64,000 bases of DNA from an uncultured Winogradskyella sp. (lineage in GTDB: Bacteria > Bacteroidota > Bacteroidia > Flavobacteriales > Flavobacteriaceae): assembly GCF_947498345.1 (NCBI RefSeq), contig NZ_CANMJY010000012.1:1-64000 (forward strand). Direction: 5' to 3'. The position numbers and the translations under genes were made by a program. The notes beneath the pieces were generated by a model. It did no database searches. It saw only the letters and a list, made by a program, of their open reading frames with translations, and was not told the DNA's origin. Shown here piece after piece: positions 9,311 through 18,489 of the stretch; position 1 is the first letter of the stretch, and each line of letters starts with the position of its first letter.

Positions 9311-9318
9311 CAAAAGTA
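9311..9318 (-). promoter_or_regulatory. Possible -7 box of dnaB
   Basis: The minus strand reads TACTTTTG (9318-9311), matching TAnnTTTG, only 6 bases before the dnaB ATG. No TTG is found at the 19-base spacing, so support is partial. If used, the transcript would be almost leaderless. Confidence 0.35.
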
Positions 9319-9424
9319 GCTAAATAGTATCGACGAACTGCATGTTGTTGTTTTTACAATCTCAACAGGTAGTTAACAATTTAACTGTTAATAACTTGAA
9401 TTTATTGTTAATAGTGTCAAAAAA

Positions 9425-9452
9425 AACCGAAGCTAAAGCTTCAGTTTTTTTT
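9425..9452 (-). terminator. Terminator downstream of accA
   Basis: A 10-bp stem with one mismatch, AACCGAAGCT (9425-9434) / AGCTTCAGTT (9437-9446), is flanked by an A run on the left and a T run on the right. It can stop transcripts on either strand and lies just after the accA stop. Confidence 0.8.
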
Positions 9453-9473
9453 AGTTGCCTATGTACAGTGGTT

Positions 9474-10427
9474 TTAGTCTTTGTAAACTCCCATCTGATC
9501 GTATTTATCCATACGTTGTTTCACCAATTCTTTTGGTGATAAGTTTTTTAACTCATCGTAAGATTTTACAATAGCATCCTTGACTGCCAAAAATGTTTTT
9601 TCTTTATCAGTGTGTGCTCCACCTAAAGGTTCTTTAATAATCTGATCTACGAGTTTCATGCGTTTCATATCTTTTGCTGTAAGCTTTAAAGCTTCAGCAG
9701 CTTGCTCTTTATATTCCCAGCTTCTCCATAAAATAGAAGAGCACGATTCTGGTGAAATAACAGAGTACCACGTGTTTTCTAACATCATCACTTTATCCCC
9801 TACACCTATTCCAAGAGCTCCACCAGATGCACCTTCACCAATAATAATCGTAATAATAGGAACTTTAAGACGAGACATTTCTAAAATATTTCTGGCAATT
9901 GCTTCTCCTTGTCCTCGCTCCTCTGCTTCTAACCCAGGATAAGCGCCTGGAGTATCTATTAATGTTACTACCGGAATTCCAAATTTCTCAGCAGATTTCA
10001 TTAAGCGCAAGGCTTTACGATAACCTTCTGGATTAGACATTCCGAAATTGCGATATTGTCTTGTTTTAGTATTATAACCCTTTTGCTGACCCACAAACAT
10101 ATACGTTTGGTCCCCAATCTTTCCCAGACCACCAATCATGGCTTTATCGTCTTTTACATTTCTGTCCCCATGTAGCTCTAAAAAAGATTCACCACATAAT
10201 GCTTTAATATGATCTAATGTATAAGGTCTATTAGGGTGGCGCGATAACTGAACACGTTGCCATGCCGTAAGATTTTTATATATCTCTTTTTTAGTTTCGG
10301 CTAGCTTTTTTTCAATTTGCTTGCAAGTCTCTGTAACATCAACGTCACTTTCTTCTCCAATGATCTGACATTTTTCAAGCTGTTCCTCTAATTCTTTTAT
10401 AGGTAATTCAAACTCTAAGTATTCCAT
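9474..10427 (-). CDS. accA: Acetyl-CoA carboxylase carboxyltransferase subunit alpha
   Basis: The alpha subunit pairs with AccD to transfer carboxyl from biotin-BCCP to acetyl-CoA, giving malonyl-CoA for fatty acid synthesis. The 317-aa protein has the usual length and family features: an N-terminal helical part ([16 protein letters not shown]), [14 protein letters not shown] (about 60-75), and the oxyanion-forming glycine-rich stretch [16 protein letters not shown] (about 197-212). It is a single-gene unit bounded by a terminator at 9425-9452. Confidence 0.97.
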   Translation of the reverse strand: MEYLEFELPIKELEEQLEKCQIIGEESDVDVTETCKQIEKKLAETKKEIYKNLTAWQRVQLSRHPNRPYTLDHIKALCGESFLELHGDRNVKDDKAMIGGLGKIGDQTYMFVGQQKGYNTKTRQYRNFGMSNPEGYRKALRLMKSAEKFGIPVVTLIDTPGAYPGLEAEERGQGEAIARNILEMSRLKVPIITIIIGEGASGGALGIGVGDKVMMLENTWYSVISPESCSSILWRSWEYKEQAAEALKLTAKDMKRMKLVDQIIKEPLGGAHTDKEKTFLAVKDAIVKSYDELKNLSPKELVKQRMDKYDQMGVYKD

Positions 10428-10468
10428 ACAATTTGAAGTTATTTTTTATTTCGTTAGTTAGTAGTATG

Positions 10469-10476
10469 CAAATATA
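10469..10476 (-). promoter_or_regulatory. Possible -7 box of accA
   Basis: The minus strand reads TATATTTG (10476-10469), an exact TAnnTTTG, about 40 bases before the accA start. No TTG is present at the expected spacing. Confidence 0.4.
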
Positions 10477-10482
10477 AAAACT

Positions 10483-11391
10483 TTAATTGGTAATAGTGGT
10501 GGTTTTGTTACTAGTACGTTTGTAATTTTTAAAAATTGCATCTAGTAATACTGTTACAATGATTAAAGCCGCACCAATATAAAACTGTGGGGACATTTGT
10601 TCGGTCTCAGGATATATAAGCAATGCCAATGCAATACCGTAAATAGGTTCTAGATTATAACTTAAAATCACTGTAAACGGGCTAATGTAACGCATAACAT
10701 CAACAGAACCTATAAACGCATAAGCTGTGCAGACCGATGCTAAAATAAAAATGTATATCCAATCTTTGCTAGAAAGCATGAAAAATTCGGCATTGAATTC
10801 TATATCCGAAAAACCTATAAATACAGTTAAAAAAAGTACACCACTAACAAATTCGTAAAACGAAATGACAGTTGCATTATGACGTTCTATAAGGCGTCCG
10901 TTTATTACCGCAAATAAGGTTGAAAAGAGGGCAGATAATAATCCCAAAACTATACCATAGATGTAATGCATCTCGCTACTTGTAATTAATAATACTCCAG
11001 CGATTACAATAAGTCCAAATAAAATTTCATACAATAATATACGTCGTTTAAAGAATATAGGCTCTATAAACGATGCAAAAAAAGCTCCTGATGAAAACAT
11101 CGCCAACGCTATTGAAACGTTGGCTTGTTTTATAGATTCGAAAAAAGTGATCCAGTGTAATGCTATGATAATGCCTGCCACTGAGAATTGTAAAAGTGCT
11201 TTTTTTGTGATTTTAATGTTTAATCTAATTACCACAATGAATAGATACATCAAAATACCAGCAATAGCCATTCTGTACCAAACCAAAGCTAAAGCTCCAA
11301 TAGTAATTAATTTTCCGAGGATAGCAGTAAAACCAGCAATAAAAACCAGAAAGTGTAAATGAAGGTAATGCTTTAATTTAACGTTTGGCAT
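10483..11391 (-). CDS. EamA/DMT family transporter
   Basis: A 302-aa inner-membrane protein with ten hydrophobic segments arranged as two EamA repeats (about 5-135 and 145-290), the standard drug/metabolite transporter architecture. A short basic tail (NYKRTSNKT) follows. The exported substrate cannot be predicted. Its ATG lies inside the end of the LptF/G-type permease gene (14-base overlap), indicating translational coupling. Confidence 0.9.
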   Translation of the reverse strand: MPNVKLKHYLHLHFLVFIAGFTAILGKLITIGALALVWYRMAIAGILMYLFIVVIRLNIKITKKALLQFSVAGIIIALHWITFFESIKQANVSIALAMFSSGAFFASFIEPIFFKRRILLYEILFGLIVIAGVLLITSSEMHYIYGIVLGLLSALFSTLFAVINGRLIERHNATVISFYEFVSGVLFLTVFIGFSDIEFNAEFFMLSSKDWIYIFILASVCTAYAFIGSVDVMRYISPFTVILSYNLEPIYGIALALLIYPETEQMSPQFYIGAALIIVTVLLDAIFKNYKRTSNKTTTITN

Positions 11392-12454
11392 TTTGTAGAA
11401 GGTATATTGCTAAAATACCAAATATTACATTAGGAAGCCACACTGCAATAACTGCAGGGAAATTAGACTGTTCTGCCATCACCCCAAAAACCTTATCGAA
11501 AAACACATAAATCATTGCTATAGATATACCAAAAGCCAAATTTACTCCCATGCCTCCTCTACGTTTAATAGAAGATACAGCCACAGCTATTATTGTTAGT
11601 ATAAATATAGAAACTGGTAAGCTCCATTTTTTGAGTTTTACCACCTCATAACGTCCAATATTTGGTGATCCACGTCGTTTTTCTGCTGCAATAAAATCTA
11701 GCAATTCACCATAGGGTTTTGTTTCAGCAGCATATTCAACAGGTGATAAATCCTCGAGTTCAAAAGGGAAATCCATATCCATCCTACGCTTTTTCTCTAC
11801 AGTTTCAACACCATTATTAAACGTTCTTTTTAGGTAAGATGTAAGTCTATATATACTATCTTCTTCAAGATACCTTATGTTATCAGCAAATATTTTGTAT
11901 TTGAGTTCGTTGTTTTCAAAATGCTCGTAGGTGAAATTTGTACCTACTTTACTTTTCGTTATAAAATTATTGATATAGATATAATCGTTATCATTTATCT
12001 GCCTATATACATCTCGGGTCTGCTGAATTTTTTTACTTTTCTTTAGATATTTATATTTAAAGTCATTAAACCCTTGACTAGCTACGGGAGCGAGATACAT
12101 TCCTAAAAACAAAGCAAAAGTGGCAATAATTGTAGCACCAATTAAATAAGGTCTTAAAAACCTTGAAAAAGACACTCCTGAACTTAAAAATGCAACTATT
12201 TCAGTATTGTTAGCTAACTTGGATGTAAACCAAATCACTGATAAAAATAAAAACAGTGGAAATAAAAGATTAGCAAAATAAACTGTAAAATTTAAATAGT
12301 AGACTGCTGTCTCTTCAAAAGGCACTTTATTCTCAAGGATTTTTCCAACTTTTTCAGCAAGATCCACTGTTATACCAATAGGTATAAACAAGAGAAGCAT
12401 CATTAAAAATGTAAACAAGTAACGTTTTAATATGTACCAATCAAGGATTTTCAC
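11378..12454 (-). CDS. LptF/LptG family permease
   Basis: A 358-aa protein of the YjgP/YjgQ family: an N-terminal membrane block (three helices, about 12-125), a periplasmic jellyroll-like domain (about 130-265), and a C-terminal block of three helices (about 275-355). In the LptB2FG transporter such proteins extract lipopolysaccharide from the inner membrane for transport. Whether this copy is F or G cannot be decided here. The start is a GTG at 12454 (KILDWYILKRYLF follows, the usual family N-terminus). It begins 3 bases after the tgt stop, so tgt, this gene and the EamA gene form an operon. Confidence 0.92.
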   Translation of the reverse strand: MKILDWYILKRYLFTFLMMLLLFIPIGITVDLAEKVGKILENKVPFEETAVYYLNFTVYFANLLFPLFLFLSVIWFTSKLANNTEIVAFLSSGVSFSRFLRPYLIGATIIATFALFLGMYLAPVASQGFNDFKYKYLKKSKKIQQTRDVYRQINDNDYIYINNFITKSKVGTNFTYEHFENNELKYKIFADNIRYLEEDSIYRLTSYLKRTFNNGVETVEKKRRMDMDFPFELEDLSPVEYAAETKPYGELLDFIAAEKRRGSPNIGRYEVVKLKKWSLPVSIFILTIIAVAVSSIKRRGGMGVNLAFGISIAMIYVFFDKVFGVMAEQSNFPAVIAVWLPNVIFGILAIYLLQNAKR

Positions 12455-12457
12455 GCC

Positions 12458-13588
12458 TTACAATCTATTATCCATTTGTTTAACCATTTTTTCTTTCCAT
12501 GTTCTAAAGTCTCCTTCTATGATATGTTTTCTTGCTTCTCTAACCAGCCATAAATAAAATCCAAGGTTATGAATTGTTGCTATTTGTTTTCCCAACAATT
12601 CATTTACTGTAAATAAATGTTTTAAGTAGGCCTTTGTATAATCTGTATCTACAAATGTAATTCCCATTTCGTCAATAGGAGAAAAATCATCTGCCCATTT
12701 TTTATTTTTGATGTTAATTGTCCCATGGGCAGTAAATAACATACCATTTCTGGCATTTCGAGTAGGCATTACACAATCAAACATATCTACACCTAACGCT
12801 ATATTTTCTAATATATTGATTGGTGTTCCTACTCCCATAAGATAACGTGGCTTTTCTTTTGGTAAAATATCGCATACCACTTCTGTCATGGCATACATTT
12901 CTTCGGCAGGTTCACCAACAGACAAACCACCAATAGCATTACCTTCAGCACCAGCATTGGCAATATATTCTGCAGATTGTTGTCTTAGATCCTTATAAGT
13001 ACTTCCTTGTACTATAGGAAAAAAGGTTTGGCTATAGTCGTACTTATATGATACTTTTTCTAAGTGATTTATACATCTGTCCAACCAACGATGCGTCATG
13101 TGCATAGAACGCTTTGCGTAGTTGTAGTCGCATGGATATGGTGTACACTCATCAAAAGCCATAATGATATCTGCACCAATGGTTCGCTGTACTTCCATCA
13201 CATTTTCTGGAGTGAACACATGGTAACTTCCATCGATATGTGATCTAAATTTCACACCTTCCTCTTTTATTTTTCTGTTAGCAGATAATGAATAGACTTG
13301 GTAACCACCAGAATCGGTCAAAATATTTCTATCCCAATTCATAAACTTATGCAATCCGCCAGCTTGCTCTAAAATTGGCATTTGAGGACGTAAGTATAAA
13401 TGATAAGTATTCCCAAGAATAATATCTGGATTGATATCATTCTTTAACTCGCGCTGATGCACTCCTTTTACAGAAGCTACAGTACCAACAGGCATAAAAA
13501 TCGGAGTTTCTATTGTGCCATGGTCTGTAGTAATAACACCTGCCCTTGCTTTGGTCTCTTTATCTTTTGCTAGTCTTTGAAAATTCAT
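12458..13588 (-). CDS. tgt: tRNA-guanine transglycosylase, lacking the usual zinc cysteines
   Basis: Exchanges guanine-34 for a queuine precursor in tRNAs with GUN anticodons. The 376-aa TIM-barrel protein has the catalytic aspartates (DSGGYQVYSL near residue 90; MFDCVMPTRNARNG near 270) and the substrate loop GGLSVGEP. The C-terminal region where the family has CxCxxC...H instead reads FVDTDYTKAYLKHLF...TIHNLGFY: the histidine remains but all three cysteines are absent. Similar loss is, as far as known, common in Bacteroidota homologues, so the enzyme is probably active without structural zinc. It is the first gene of a three-gene minus-strand operon. Confidence 0.95.
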   Translation of the reverse strand: MNFQRLAKDKETKARAGVITTDHGTIETPIFMPVGTVASVKGVHQRELKNDINPDIILGNTYHLYLRPQMPILEQAGGLHKFMNWDRNILTDSGGYQVYSLSANRKIKEEGVKFRSHIDGSYHVFTPENVMEVQRTIGADIIMAFDECTPYPCDYNYAKRSMHMTHRWLDRCINHLEKVSYKYDYSQTFFPIVQGSTYKDLRQQSAEYIANAGAEGNAIGGLSVGEPAEEMYAMTEVVCDILPKEKPRYLMGVGTPINILENIALGVDMFDCVMPTRNARNGMLFTAHGTINIKNKKWADDFSPIDEMGITFVDTDYTKAYLKHLFTVNELLGKQIATIHNLGFYLWLVREARKHIIEGDFRTWKEKMVKQMDNRL

Positions 13589-13606
13589 TAATTATAAGTC
13601 TAATGG

Positions 13607-13614
13607 CAAATATA
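13607..13614 (-). promoter_or_regulatory. Possible -7 box of tgt
   Basis: The minus strand reads TATATTTG (13614-13607), an exact TAnnTTTG, about 20 bases before the tgt start. A matching -33 TTG is not seen at 19 bases. Confidence 0.4.
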
Positions 13615-13710
13615 ATTAACTCAAAAACATTCCATCTTAATAAAAACCAAATTATAAATTAAAATTGTTAGCAAATCCATTAAATCGTTAATAAGTGGCT
13701 GTATTCAATC

Positions 13711-13741
13711 TTTGAAAGGCTTATGTAAAAAACTATTTTTG
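13711..13741 (+). promoter_or_regulatory. Promoter of the transketolase genes
   Basis: TTTG (13711-13714) is followed after 19 bases by TATTTTTG (13734-13741), a full Bacteroidota promoter match. It sits 25 bases before the start codon at 13766. Confidence 0.7.
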
Positions 13742-13765
13742 TGGCATTAATTTAAGCAACACAAC

Positions 13766-14611
13766 ATGCCAAACATTCAACAATTAGAAGATTTAACCAC
13801 TCAAGTTCGAAGAGATATTCTTCGAATGGTACATAAAGTAAACTCTGGTCATCCAGGAGGTTCATTAGGTTGTGCCGAGTTTTTTGTTACATTATACCAA
13901 GATATTATGGAAACCAATGAAGGTTTTGATATGGATGGAAAAGGAGAAGATTTGTTTTTTCTATCAAATGGTCATATTTCACCTGTATACTATAGTGTTT
14001 TAGCAAGATCTGGCTATTTCCCTGTTGATGAGTTAAATACCTTTAGGTTAATCGATTCGCGTTTACAAGGTCATCCTACTACTCACGAAGGTTTACCAGG
14101 TGTTCGTATAGCTTCGGGTTCTTTAGGTCAAGGTATGTCTGTTGCTATTGGAGCAGCCGAAGCAAAAAAACTAAATAATGACAATCATATAGTCTACAGC
14201 TTACATGGTGATGGTGAGTTACAGGAAGGCCAAAACTGGGAAGCTATTATGTATGCTGCAGCAAGAAAAGTTGACAATCTTATCTCAATAATAGATCTAA
14301 ACGGTCAACAAATTGATGGCTCAACAGATAATGTACTGCCAATGGGAAGTATCAAAAATAAATTTGAAGCGTTTGGTTGGACTGTTATAGAAATTGAAGA
14401 AGGGAACAATGTAGAAGCCATAATTAAAGGTATGGCTGAAGCTAAAACTTTAACAGGAAAAGGAAAACCTGTTTGTGTACTACTAAAAACAGTAATGGGT
14501 AATGGTGTCGATTTTATGATGCACACACATGCATGGCATGGTAAAGCACCTAATGATGAGCAATTAGAAATTGGATTAGCTCAAAATGCTGAAACCTTAG
14601 GAGACTATTAA
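13766..14611 (+). CDS. Transketolase, N-terminal subunit
   Basis: The thiamine-diphosphate-binding half of a split transketolase of the pentose phosphate pathway. The 281-aa protein shows the early TPP-domain motif NSGHPGGSLG (about 28-37) and the TPP/Mg2+ motif GDGELQEGQNWEA followed by about 20 residues and the N of LNGQQIDG. The partner gene begins 18 bases downstream, so the two make one enzyme from one mRNA. The split form is known in many bacteria and archaea. A DXPS-like role is less likely from the motif pattern. Confidence 0.94.
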   Translation: MPNIQQLEDLTTQVRRDILRMVHKVNSGHPGGSLGCAEFFVTLYQDIMETNEGFDMDGKGEDLFFLSNGHISPVYYSVLARSGYFPVDELNTFRLIDSRLQGHPTTHEGLPGVRIASGSLGQGMSVAIGAAEAKKLNNDNHIVYSLHGDGELQEGQNWEAIMYAAARKVDNLISIIDLNGQQIDGSTDNVLPMGSIKNKFEAFGWTVIEIEEGNNVEAIIKGMAEAKTLTGKGKPVCVLLKTVMGNGVDFMMHTHAWHGKAPNDEQLEIGLAQNAETLGDY

Positions 14612-14629
14612 CCATCAATTAAAAAAACA

Positions 14630-15583
14630 ATGAAAACATATACAAATACAGGAAACAAAGATACACGCTCAGGTTTTGGAGCTGGATTAACAGAACTTGG
14701 AAAAACCAATGGAAATGTTGTAGCACTTTGTGCAGACTTAACTGGCTCACTTAAAATGGATGAATTTAAAGCCAATCACCCAGAGCGATTTTTTCAGGTT
14801 GGTATAGCCGAAGCTAATATGATAGGTATTGCTGCTGGTATGACTATTGGAGGTAAAATTCCGTTTACCGGAACATTTGCTAATTTTTCTACTGGAAGAG
14901 TTTATGATCAAATCCGTCAAAGTGTAGCATATTCTGATAAAAACGTAAAAATATGTGCATCTCATGCAGGTGTAACACTAGGTGAAGACGGAGCTACACA
15001 TCAAATACTTGAAGATATTGGCCTGATGAAAATGTTACCTGGAATGACTGTTATAAACACTTGCGATTATAACCAAACCAAAGCTGCAACATTAGCTATA
15101 GCAAAACATCATGGCCCTGTGTATTTAAGATTTGGGCGACCAAAAGTTCCTAATTTCACACCTGAAAACGGAGAATTTAAAATAGGTAAGGCTGTAAAAC
15201 TAACTGAAGGTAGTGATGTAACTATAGTTGCCACTGGTCATTTAGTTTGGGAAGCCTTAGAAGCTGCTAAAGCATTACATGAAAAAGGCATAAGCGCCGA
15301 AGTTATAAATATTCATACAATTAAACCTTTAGATGACCAGGCTATTTTAGATTCTGTATCTAAAACTGGTTGTATTGTTACGGCTGAGGAGCACAACTAT
15401 CTTGGTGGTCTGGGAGAGAGTGTTGCAAGAGTATTAGCACAACATCATCCTGCACCTCAAGAATTTGTCGCTACTAATGATACTTTTGGCGAATCGGGTA
15501 CTCCTGCGCAACTCATGGAAAAGTATGGACTCAATAGTGACGCAATTCTAAAAGCCGTTAATACTGTACTGAAAAGAAAATAA
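14630..15583 (+). CDS. Transketolase, C-terminal subunit
   Basis: A 317-aa protein carrying the pyrimidine-binding domain (about 10-170, with VGIAEANMIGIAAGM containing the catalytic glutamate) and the C-terminal transketolase domain (about 190-310, with YLRFGRPKVP and GHLVWEALEAA). Together with the upstream 281-aa subunit it should form a complete transketolase active site at the subunit interface. It is co-transcribed with that gene. Confidence 0.94.
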   Translation: MKTYTNTGNKDTRSGFGAGLTELGKTNGNVVALCADLTGSLKMDEFKANHPERFFQVGIAEANMIGIAAGMTIGGKIPFTGTFANFSTGRVYDQIRQSVAYSDKNVKICASHAGVTLGEDGATHQILEDIGLMKMLPGMTVINTCDYNQTKAATLAIAKHHGPVYLRFGRPKVPNFTPENGEFKIGKAVKLTEGSDVTIVATGHLVWEALEAAKALHEKGISAEVINIHTIKPLDDQAILDSVSKTGCIVTAEEHNYLGGLGESVARVLAQHHPAPQEFVATNDTFGESGTPAQLMEKYGLNSDAILKAVNTVLKRK

Positions 15584-15597
15584 CTTCATCTTGGCAA

Positions 15598-15631
15598 CGT
15601 TTTTGATATTAGATACCTAATCTTAAAAACG
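15598..15631 (+). promoter_or_regulatory. Stem-loop before the outer-membrane barrel gene
   Basis: Outer arms CGTTTTT (15598-15604) / AAAAACG (15625-15631) and inner arms ATTAG (15608-15612) / CTAAT (15617-15621) form an imperfect hairpin ending 6 bases before the ATG at 15638. No T run follows, so it is more likely a leader structure than a terminator. The function is unknown. Confidence 0.35.
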
Positions 15632-15637
15632 AACATT

Positions 15638-16237
15638 ATGAAACATTTGAAAAAAACAGCTTTTATGGCTGTAGTTTTTGCATTGATAGGGTTTTCCGTT
15701 AATGCTCAAAAAGGTACTTCCTTTGGCTTTAAAGGTGGATTAAATTATAGTGCAAACGGAGATTATTTTGAATCTATTGGCGAAAATGCCAAAAATCCAG
15801 ATCGTAACATAGGATACCATATAGGTGTCTTCGGAAAGATTGGAAACCGGTTGTATTTTAGACCAGAGCTTGTCTATACTGCTACAAAAAGTGATTATGA
15901 TAACAATGACTTTAATGTTAAAAAACTCGATGCACCACTACTGGTGGGTATTAAAGTCTTAGGACCTGTTAGTGTATTTGGAGGACCTTCTTTACAATAC
16001 ATTCTGGATACCGAATTTGATGGTATTGATATCGATAATGTAGAAGATGATTTTTCAGTTGGATTAAATTTTGGAATTGGAATAAATTTCAACAAAATAG
16101 GAATAGATCTAAGATACGAAAGAGGTTTTAGTGACAATGAAGCTACATTTATCAATGACAATATCGGATCTGGAGCGGCAAGTAGAATAGACACCAGACC
16201 AGATCAATTGATACTGAGTTTATCCATTGCATTGTAA
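15638..16237 (+). CDS. Outer-membrane beta-barrel protein (porin-like)
   Basis: A 199-aa protein with a signal peptide (about 1-23, ending VNAQ) and alternating hydrophobic strands typical of the Bacteroidota outer-membrane beta-barrel families. It begins GTSFGFKGGLNYS and ends with the membrane-targeting pattern QLILSLSIAL. The length fits an eight-stranded barrel. The mature N-terminus and the aromatic positions agree with an OmpX/OmpW-like fold, but the ligand or function is unknown. It lies 54 bases after the transketolase genes and is followed by a terminator. Confidence 0.88.
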   Translation: MKHLKKTAFMAVVFALIGFSVNAQKGTSFGFKGGLNYSANGDYFESIGENAKNPDRNIGYHIGVFGKIGNRLYFRPELVYTATKSDYDNNDFNVKKLDAPLLVGIKVLGPVSVFGGPSLQYILDTEFDGIDIDNVEDDFSVGLNFGIGINFNKIGIDLRYERGFSDNEATFINDNIGSGAASRIDTRPDQLILSLSIAL

Positions 16238-16255
16238 AAATTAGTTTTAGTACAT

Positions 16256-16286
16256 AAAAAAAGCCGCTCATGGAGCGGCTTTTTTT
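16256..16286. terminator. Bidirectional terminator
   Basis: GCCGCTC (16263-16269) pairs with GAGCGGC (16273-16279) around ATG, with an A run before and a T run after. It separates the plus-strand barrel gene from the minus-strand FKBP-like gene. Confidence 0.9.
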
Positions 16287-16308
16287 ATAATCTTATTTGA
16301 TGAGAATA

Positions 16309-17352
16309 TTATTCTTCATCTTCATTATAATTTATACTTACAGAATCGTCCAGATAATCTAATATCCCATTACTATTTGTGTCTTGAGCAGTTACAGTTA
16401 TAATAACAATACCCTCAGAGGTTTCATCTCTACTGTAAATGTATTCGTTTTCTGCTAATACGGGCTCTTGATTGTATGTAGCTTGTACGAGCTCGTTAAA
16501 TGTTGTAATACCATCACCATCATCATCAAAATCTACAAAATCTGGTATGTCGTCTTCATCAGTATCGTTATCTAGCACATCTTCATCATTATTATAATCT
16601 TCAACATATGAAGGTATACCATCATTATCATGATCTACCTCTTCATGTTGTAAGAGCTCAAACTTAAATATTAAATTAGAATAGACTGGTACATCTAGTA
16701 TAATTGCAGAAAAATATGCCAAACCAGAAGGCACAAACATTACTCCCAACCCATAATTATCGTAATCAACAATACCATTATTTAGAGTAAAACCAGTTGC
16801 CGTATTAAAAGTAGGCATTACTAATTGCCAGGCCTTTATTGAGCCAGAGGAACCAAATCCATCGGCTTGTAAATTTAAATTACTAGGTGTACTGATACTT
16901 TGAAACACCTCTTTAGTTTCTACAATTGATCCTTCGAATCTAAAGCGAACGGCATCTGTAAATTTAGGAGCTACTCCTTCTCCTTGATTAAGACGTAGCA
17001 CATAATATTCGTATTCCGTATCTAAAAAAGTAGTAGTCAGTGTTTCAACGGCATCAATTAGTAAAGTATTATTGTCAGGATCTGGCATGTCTAAATAGTT
17101 GCCGTCATCATCTTGAGGCAATTCAGTAATAATTATGTCTGTATACTCATAATCAGAACTAGGTTCAAAAAAACCAGAGTTATAATAGTGTGTCGATAAA
17201 TATGCTAAAAGCGAATCTCTATCTGCTACTTGCTGCTCAGTTCGGTCTCTAACAGGAACTGTTGAAGTTGAATTATCATCCTCTTCACATGATATAAGTA
17301 TTGCTAATAACATCAGCAAACTAATTCCAAATTTCAACGCTTTAATTTTCAT
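16309..17352 (-). CDS. FKBP-like lipoprotein with a calcium-binding Asp-rich tail
   Basis: A 347-aa protein. The ATG at 17352 is chosen because it gives a lipoprotein signal (KFGISLLMLLAILISC, lipobox ending in Cys at about 22); the frame extends upstream without signal-like sequence. The middle (about 120-260) resembles an FKBP-type peptidyl-prolyl isomerase (VRFRFEGSI, GVMFVPSGLAYF, LIFKFELLQ). It is followed by a segment rich in DxDxDG-like loops (DHDNDGIPS, DTDEDDIPD, DDDGDGITT, DTNSNGILD) typical of thrombospondin-type-3 calcium repeats. It is probably anchored in the periplasm or on the cell surface. Loss of canonical FKBP active-site residues is possible and was not resolved. Confidence 0.82.
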   Translation of the reverse strand: MKIKALKFGISLLMLLAILISCEEDDNSTSTVPVRDRTEQQVADRDSLLAYLSTHYYNSGFFEPSSDYEYTDIIITELPQDDDGNYLDMPDPDNNTLLIDAVETLTTTFLDTEYEYYVLRLNQGEGVAPKFTDAVRFRFEGSIVETKEVFQSISTPSNLNLQADGFGSSGSIKAWQLVMPTFNTATGFTLNNGIVDYDNYGLGVMFVPSGLAYFSAIILDVPVYSNLIFKFELLQHEEVDHDNDGIPSYVEDYNNDEDVLDNDTDEDDIPDFVDFDDDGDGITTFNELVQATYNQEPVLAENEYIYSRDETSEGIVIITVTAQDTNSNGILDYLDDSVSINYNEDEE

Positions 17353-17486
17353 ATGCTTTATTATTTCAAGTACAAGATTCACCATAAATCTTATACTAGG
17401 TTCATTATTGCTTTTAATCTGGTCGCAAGATACATTAAAATAATATTTTTGTATCATAAGATTAACGTAGTTTTTAGTTAAAATAT

Positions 17487-17855
17487 ATGCGGATTGATAA
17501 ATATTTATGGTGTGTGCGTTATTACAAAACACGTAGTATAGCTACACAAGCTTGTAAAAAAGGGCAAATAAAACTTAATGGTAGTGCTACTAAACCGTCG
17601 AGAGAGGTTTACCCAACTGATAAAATTGAACTTAGAAAAAATCAAATCACCTATCAGTTAACCGTCAATGATATTCCACCAAATCGCGTTGGTGCTAAAC
17701 TTGTGGATATTTACAGAACGGACACAACTCCAAAAGAAGCTTTTGAAGCTCAAGAGTTATTAAAATACAGTAAGGACTATTATAGAAAAAAAGGAACTGG
17801 CCGACCTACCAAAAAAGACAGACGCGATATAGACGATTTCTATGAAGAAGAATAA
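17487..17855 (+). CDS. S4-domain RNA-binding protein (Hsp15-like)
   Basis: A 122-aa basic protein with an N-terminal S4 RNA-binding domain (MRIDKYLWCVRYYKTRS...GQIKLNG, about 1-60), the Hsp15/HslR arrangement. Hsp15 recycles stalled 50S subunits carrying peptidyl-tRNA; the same role here is inference. The tail is highly charged (KKGTGRPTKKDRRDIDDFYEEE). Its 3' end overlaps the following methyltransferase gene by 14 bases, so the two are translationally coupled. Confidence 0.9.
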   Translation: MRIDKYLWCVRYYKTRSIATQACKKGQIKLNGSATKPSREVYPTDKIELRKNQITYQLTVNDIPPNRVGAKLVDIYRTDTTPKEAFEAQELLKYSKDYYRKKGTGRPTKKDRRDIDDFYEEE

Positions 17856-18432
17856 CTTAGATAAAACCTATTGGGAAGATAGATATAAAACCAATCAAAC
17901 CGGATGGAATATTGGCTACCCATCAACACCAATTAAGCACTATATAGACCAGCTCAAAGATAAGTCTTTAAAGATTTTGATTCCTGGTGCCGGAAATGGC
18001 TACGAAGCAGAATATCTTTGGAACAACGGTTTTAAGAATGTTTATATACTCGATTTAGCCAAGCAACCTTTAGAAAATTTAAAGAAGCGCGTTCCTGATT
18101 TACCTAATGCGCAATTGCTACAGACCAATTTCTTTGAGCTTAATGATCAATTTGATTTAATTATAGAGCAAACCTTTTTCTGCGCACTCAATCCTAATCT
18201 AAGGTCTACCTATGTTGAAAAAATGCAGCAACTCTTAAAAACTAATAGAAAACTAGCGGGCTTACTTTTTGATTTTCCATTAACCGAATCTGGTCCTCCT
18301 TTTGGTGGTAGTCGCGAAGAATATGAACGCCTTTTTAAATCTCATTTTAGAATAAAGACACTACAAGCATCAATAAATTCTATAAAAGAACGGCAAGGTA
18401 AAGAACTGTTTTTTATCTTTGAAAATCTATAG
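17842..18432 (+). CDS. SAM-dependent methyltransferase (TPMT family)
   Basis: A 196-aa class I methyltransferase. The glycine-rich SAM motif I is ILIPGAGNGYEAEYL (about 45-59), preceded by the TPMT-family N-terminus YWEDRYKTNQTGWNIGYPS. Later landmarks are DLIIEQTFFCAL (about 107-118) and the proline-rich FPLTESGPPFGGS. Relatives methylate thiols, tellurite or halides; the substrate is not determined. It starts within the S4-protein gene. Confidence 0.9.
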   Translation: MKKNNLDKTYWEDRYKTNQTGWNIGYPSTPIKHYIDQLKDKSLKILIPGAGNGYEAEYLWNNGFKNVYILDLAKQPLENLKKRVPDLPNAQLLQTNFFELNDQFDLIIEQTFFCALNPNLRSTYVEKMQQLLKTNRKLAGLLFDFPLTESGPPFGGSREEYERLFKSHFRIKTLQASINSIKERQGKELFFIFENL

Positions 18433-18489
18433 TATCTTATCAGATAAGTCATATTTCTACTATAGACAATATTTATAACAGAACAAGCA

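Noticed and set aside
15591..15631. TTGGCAACG plus hairpin upstream of the barrel gene as a cassette site
   Set aside because: No complementary core is found after the barrel gene and the flanking genes are ordinary. Chance similarity is likely.
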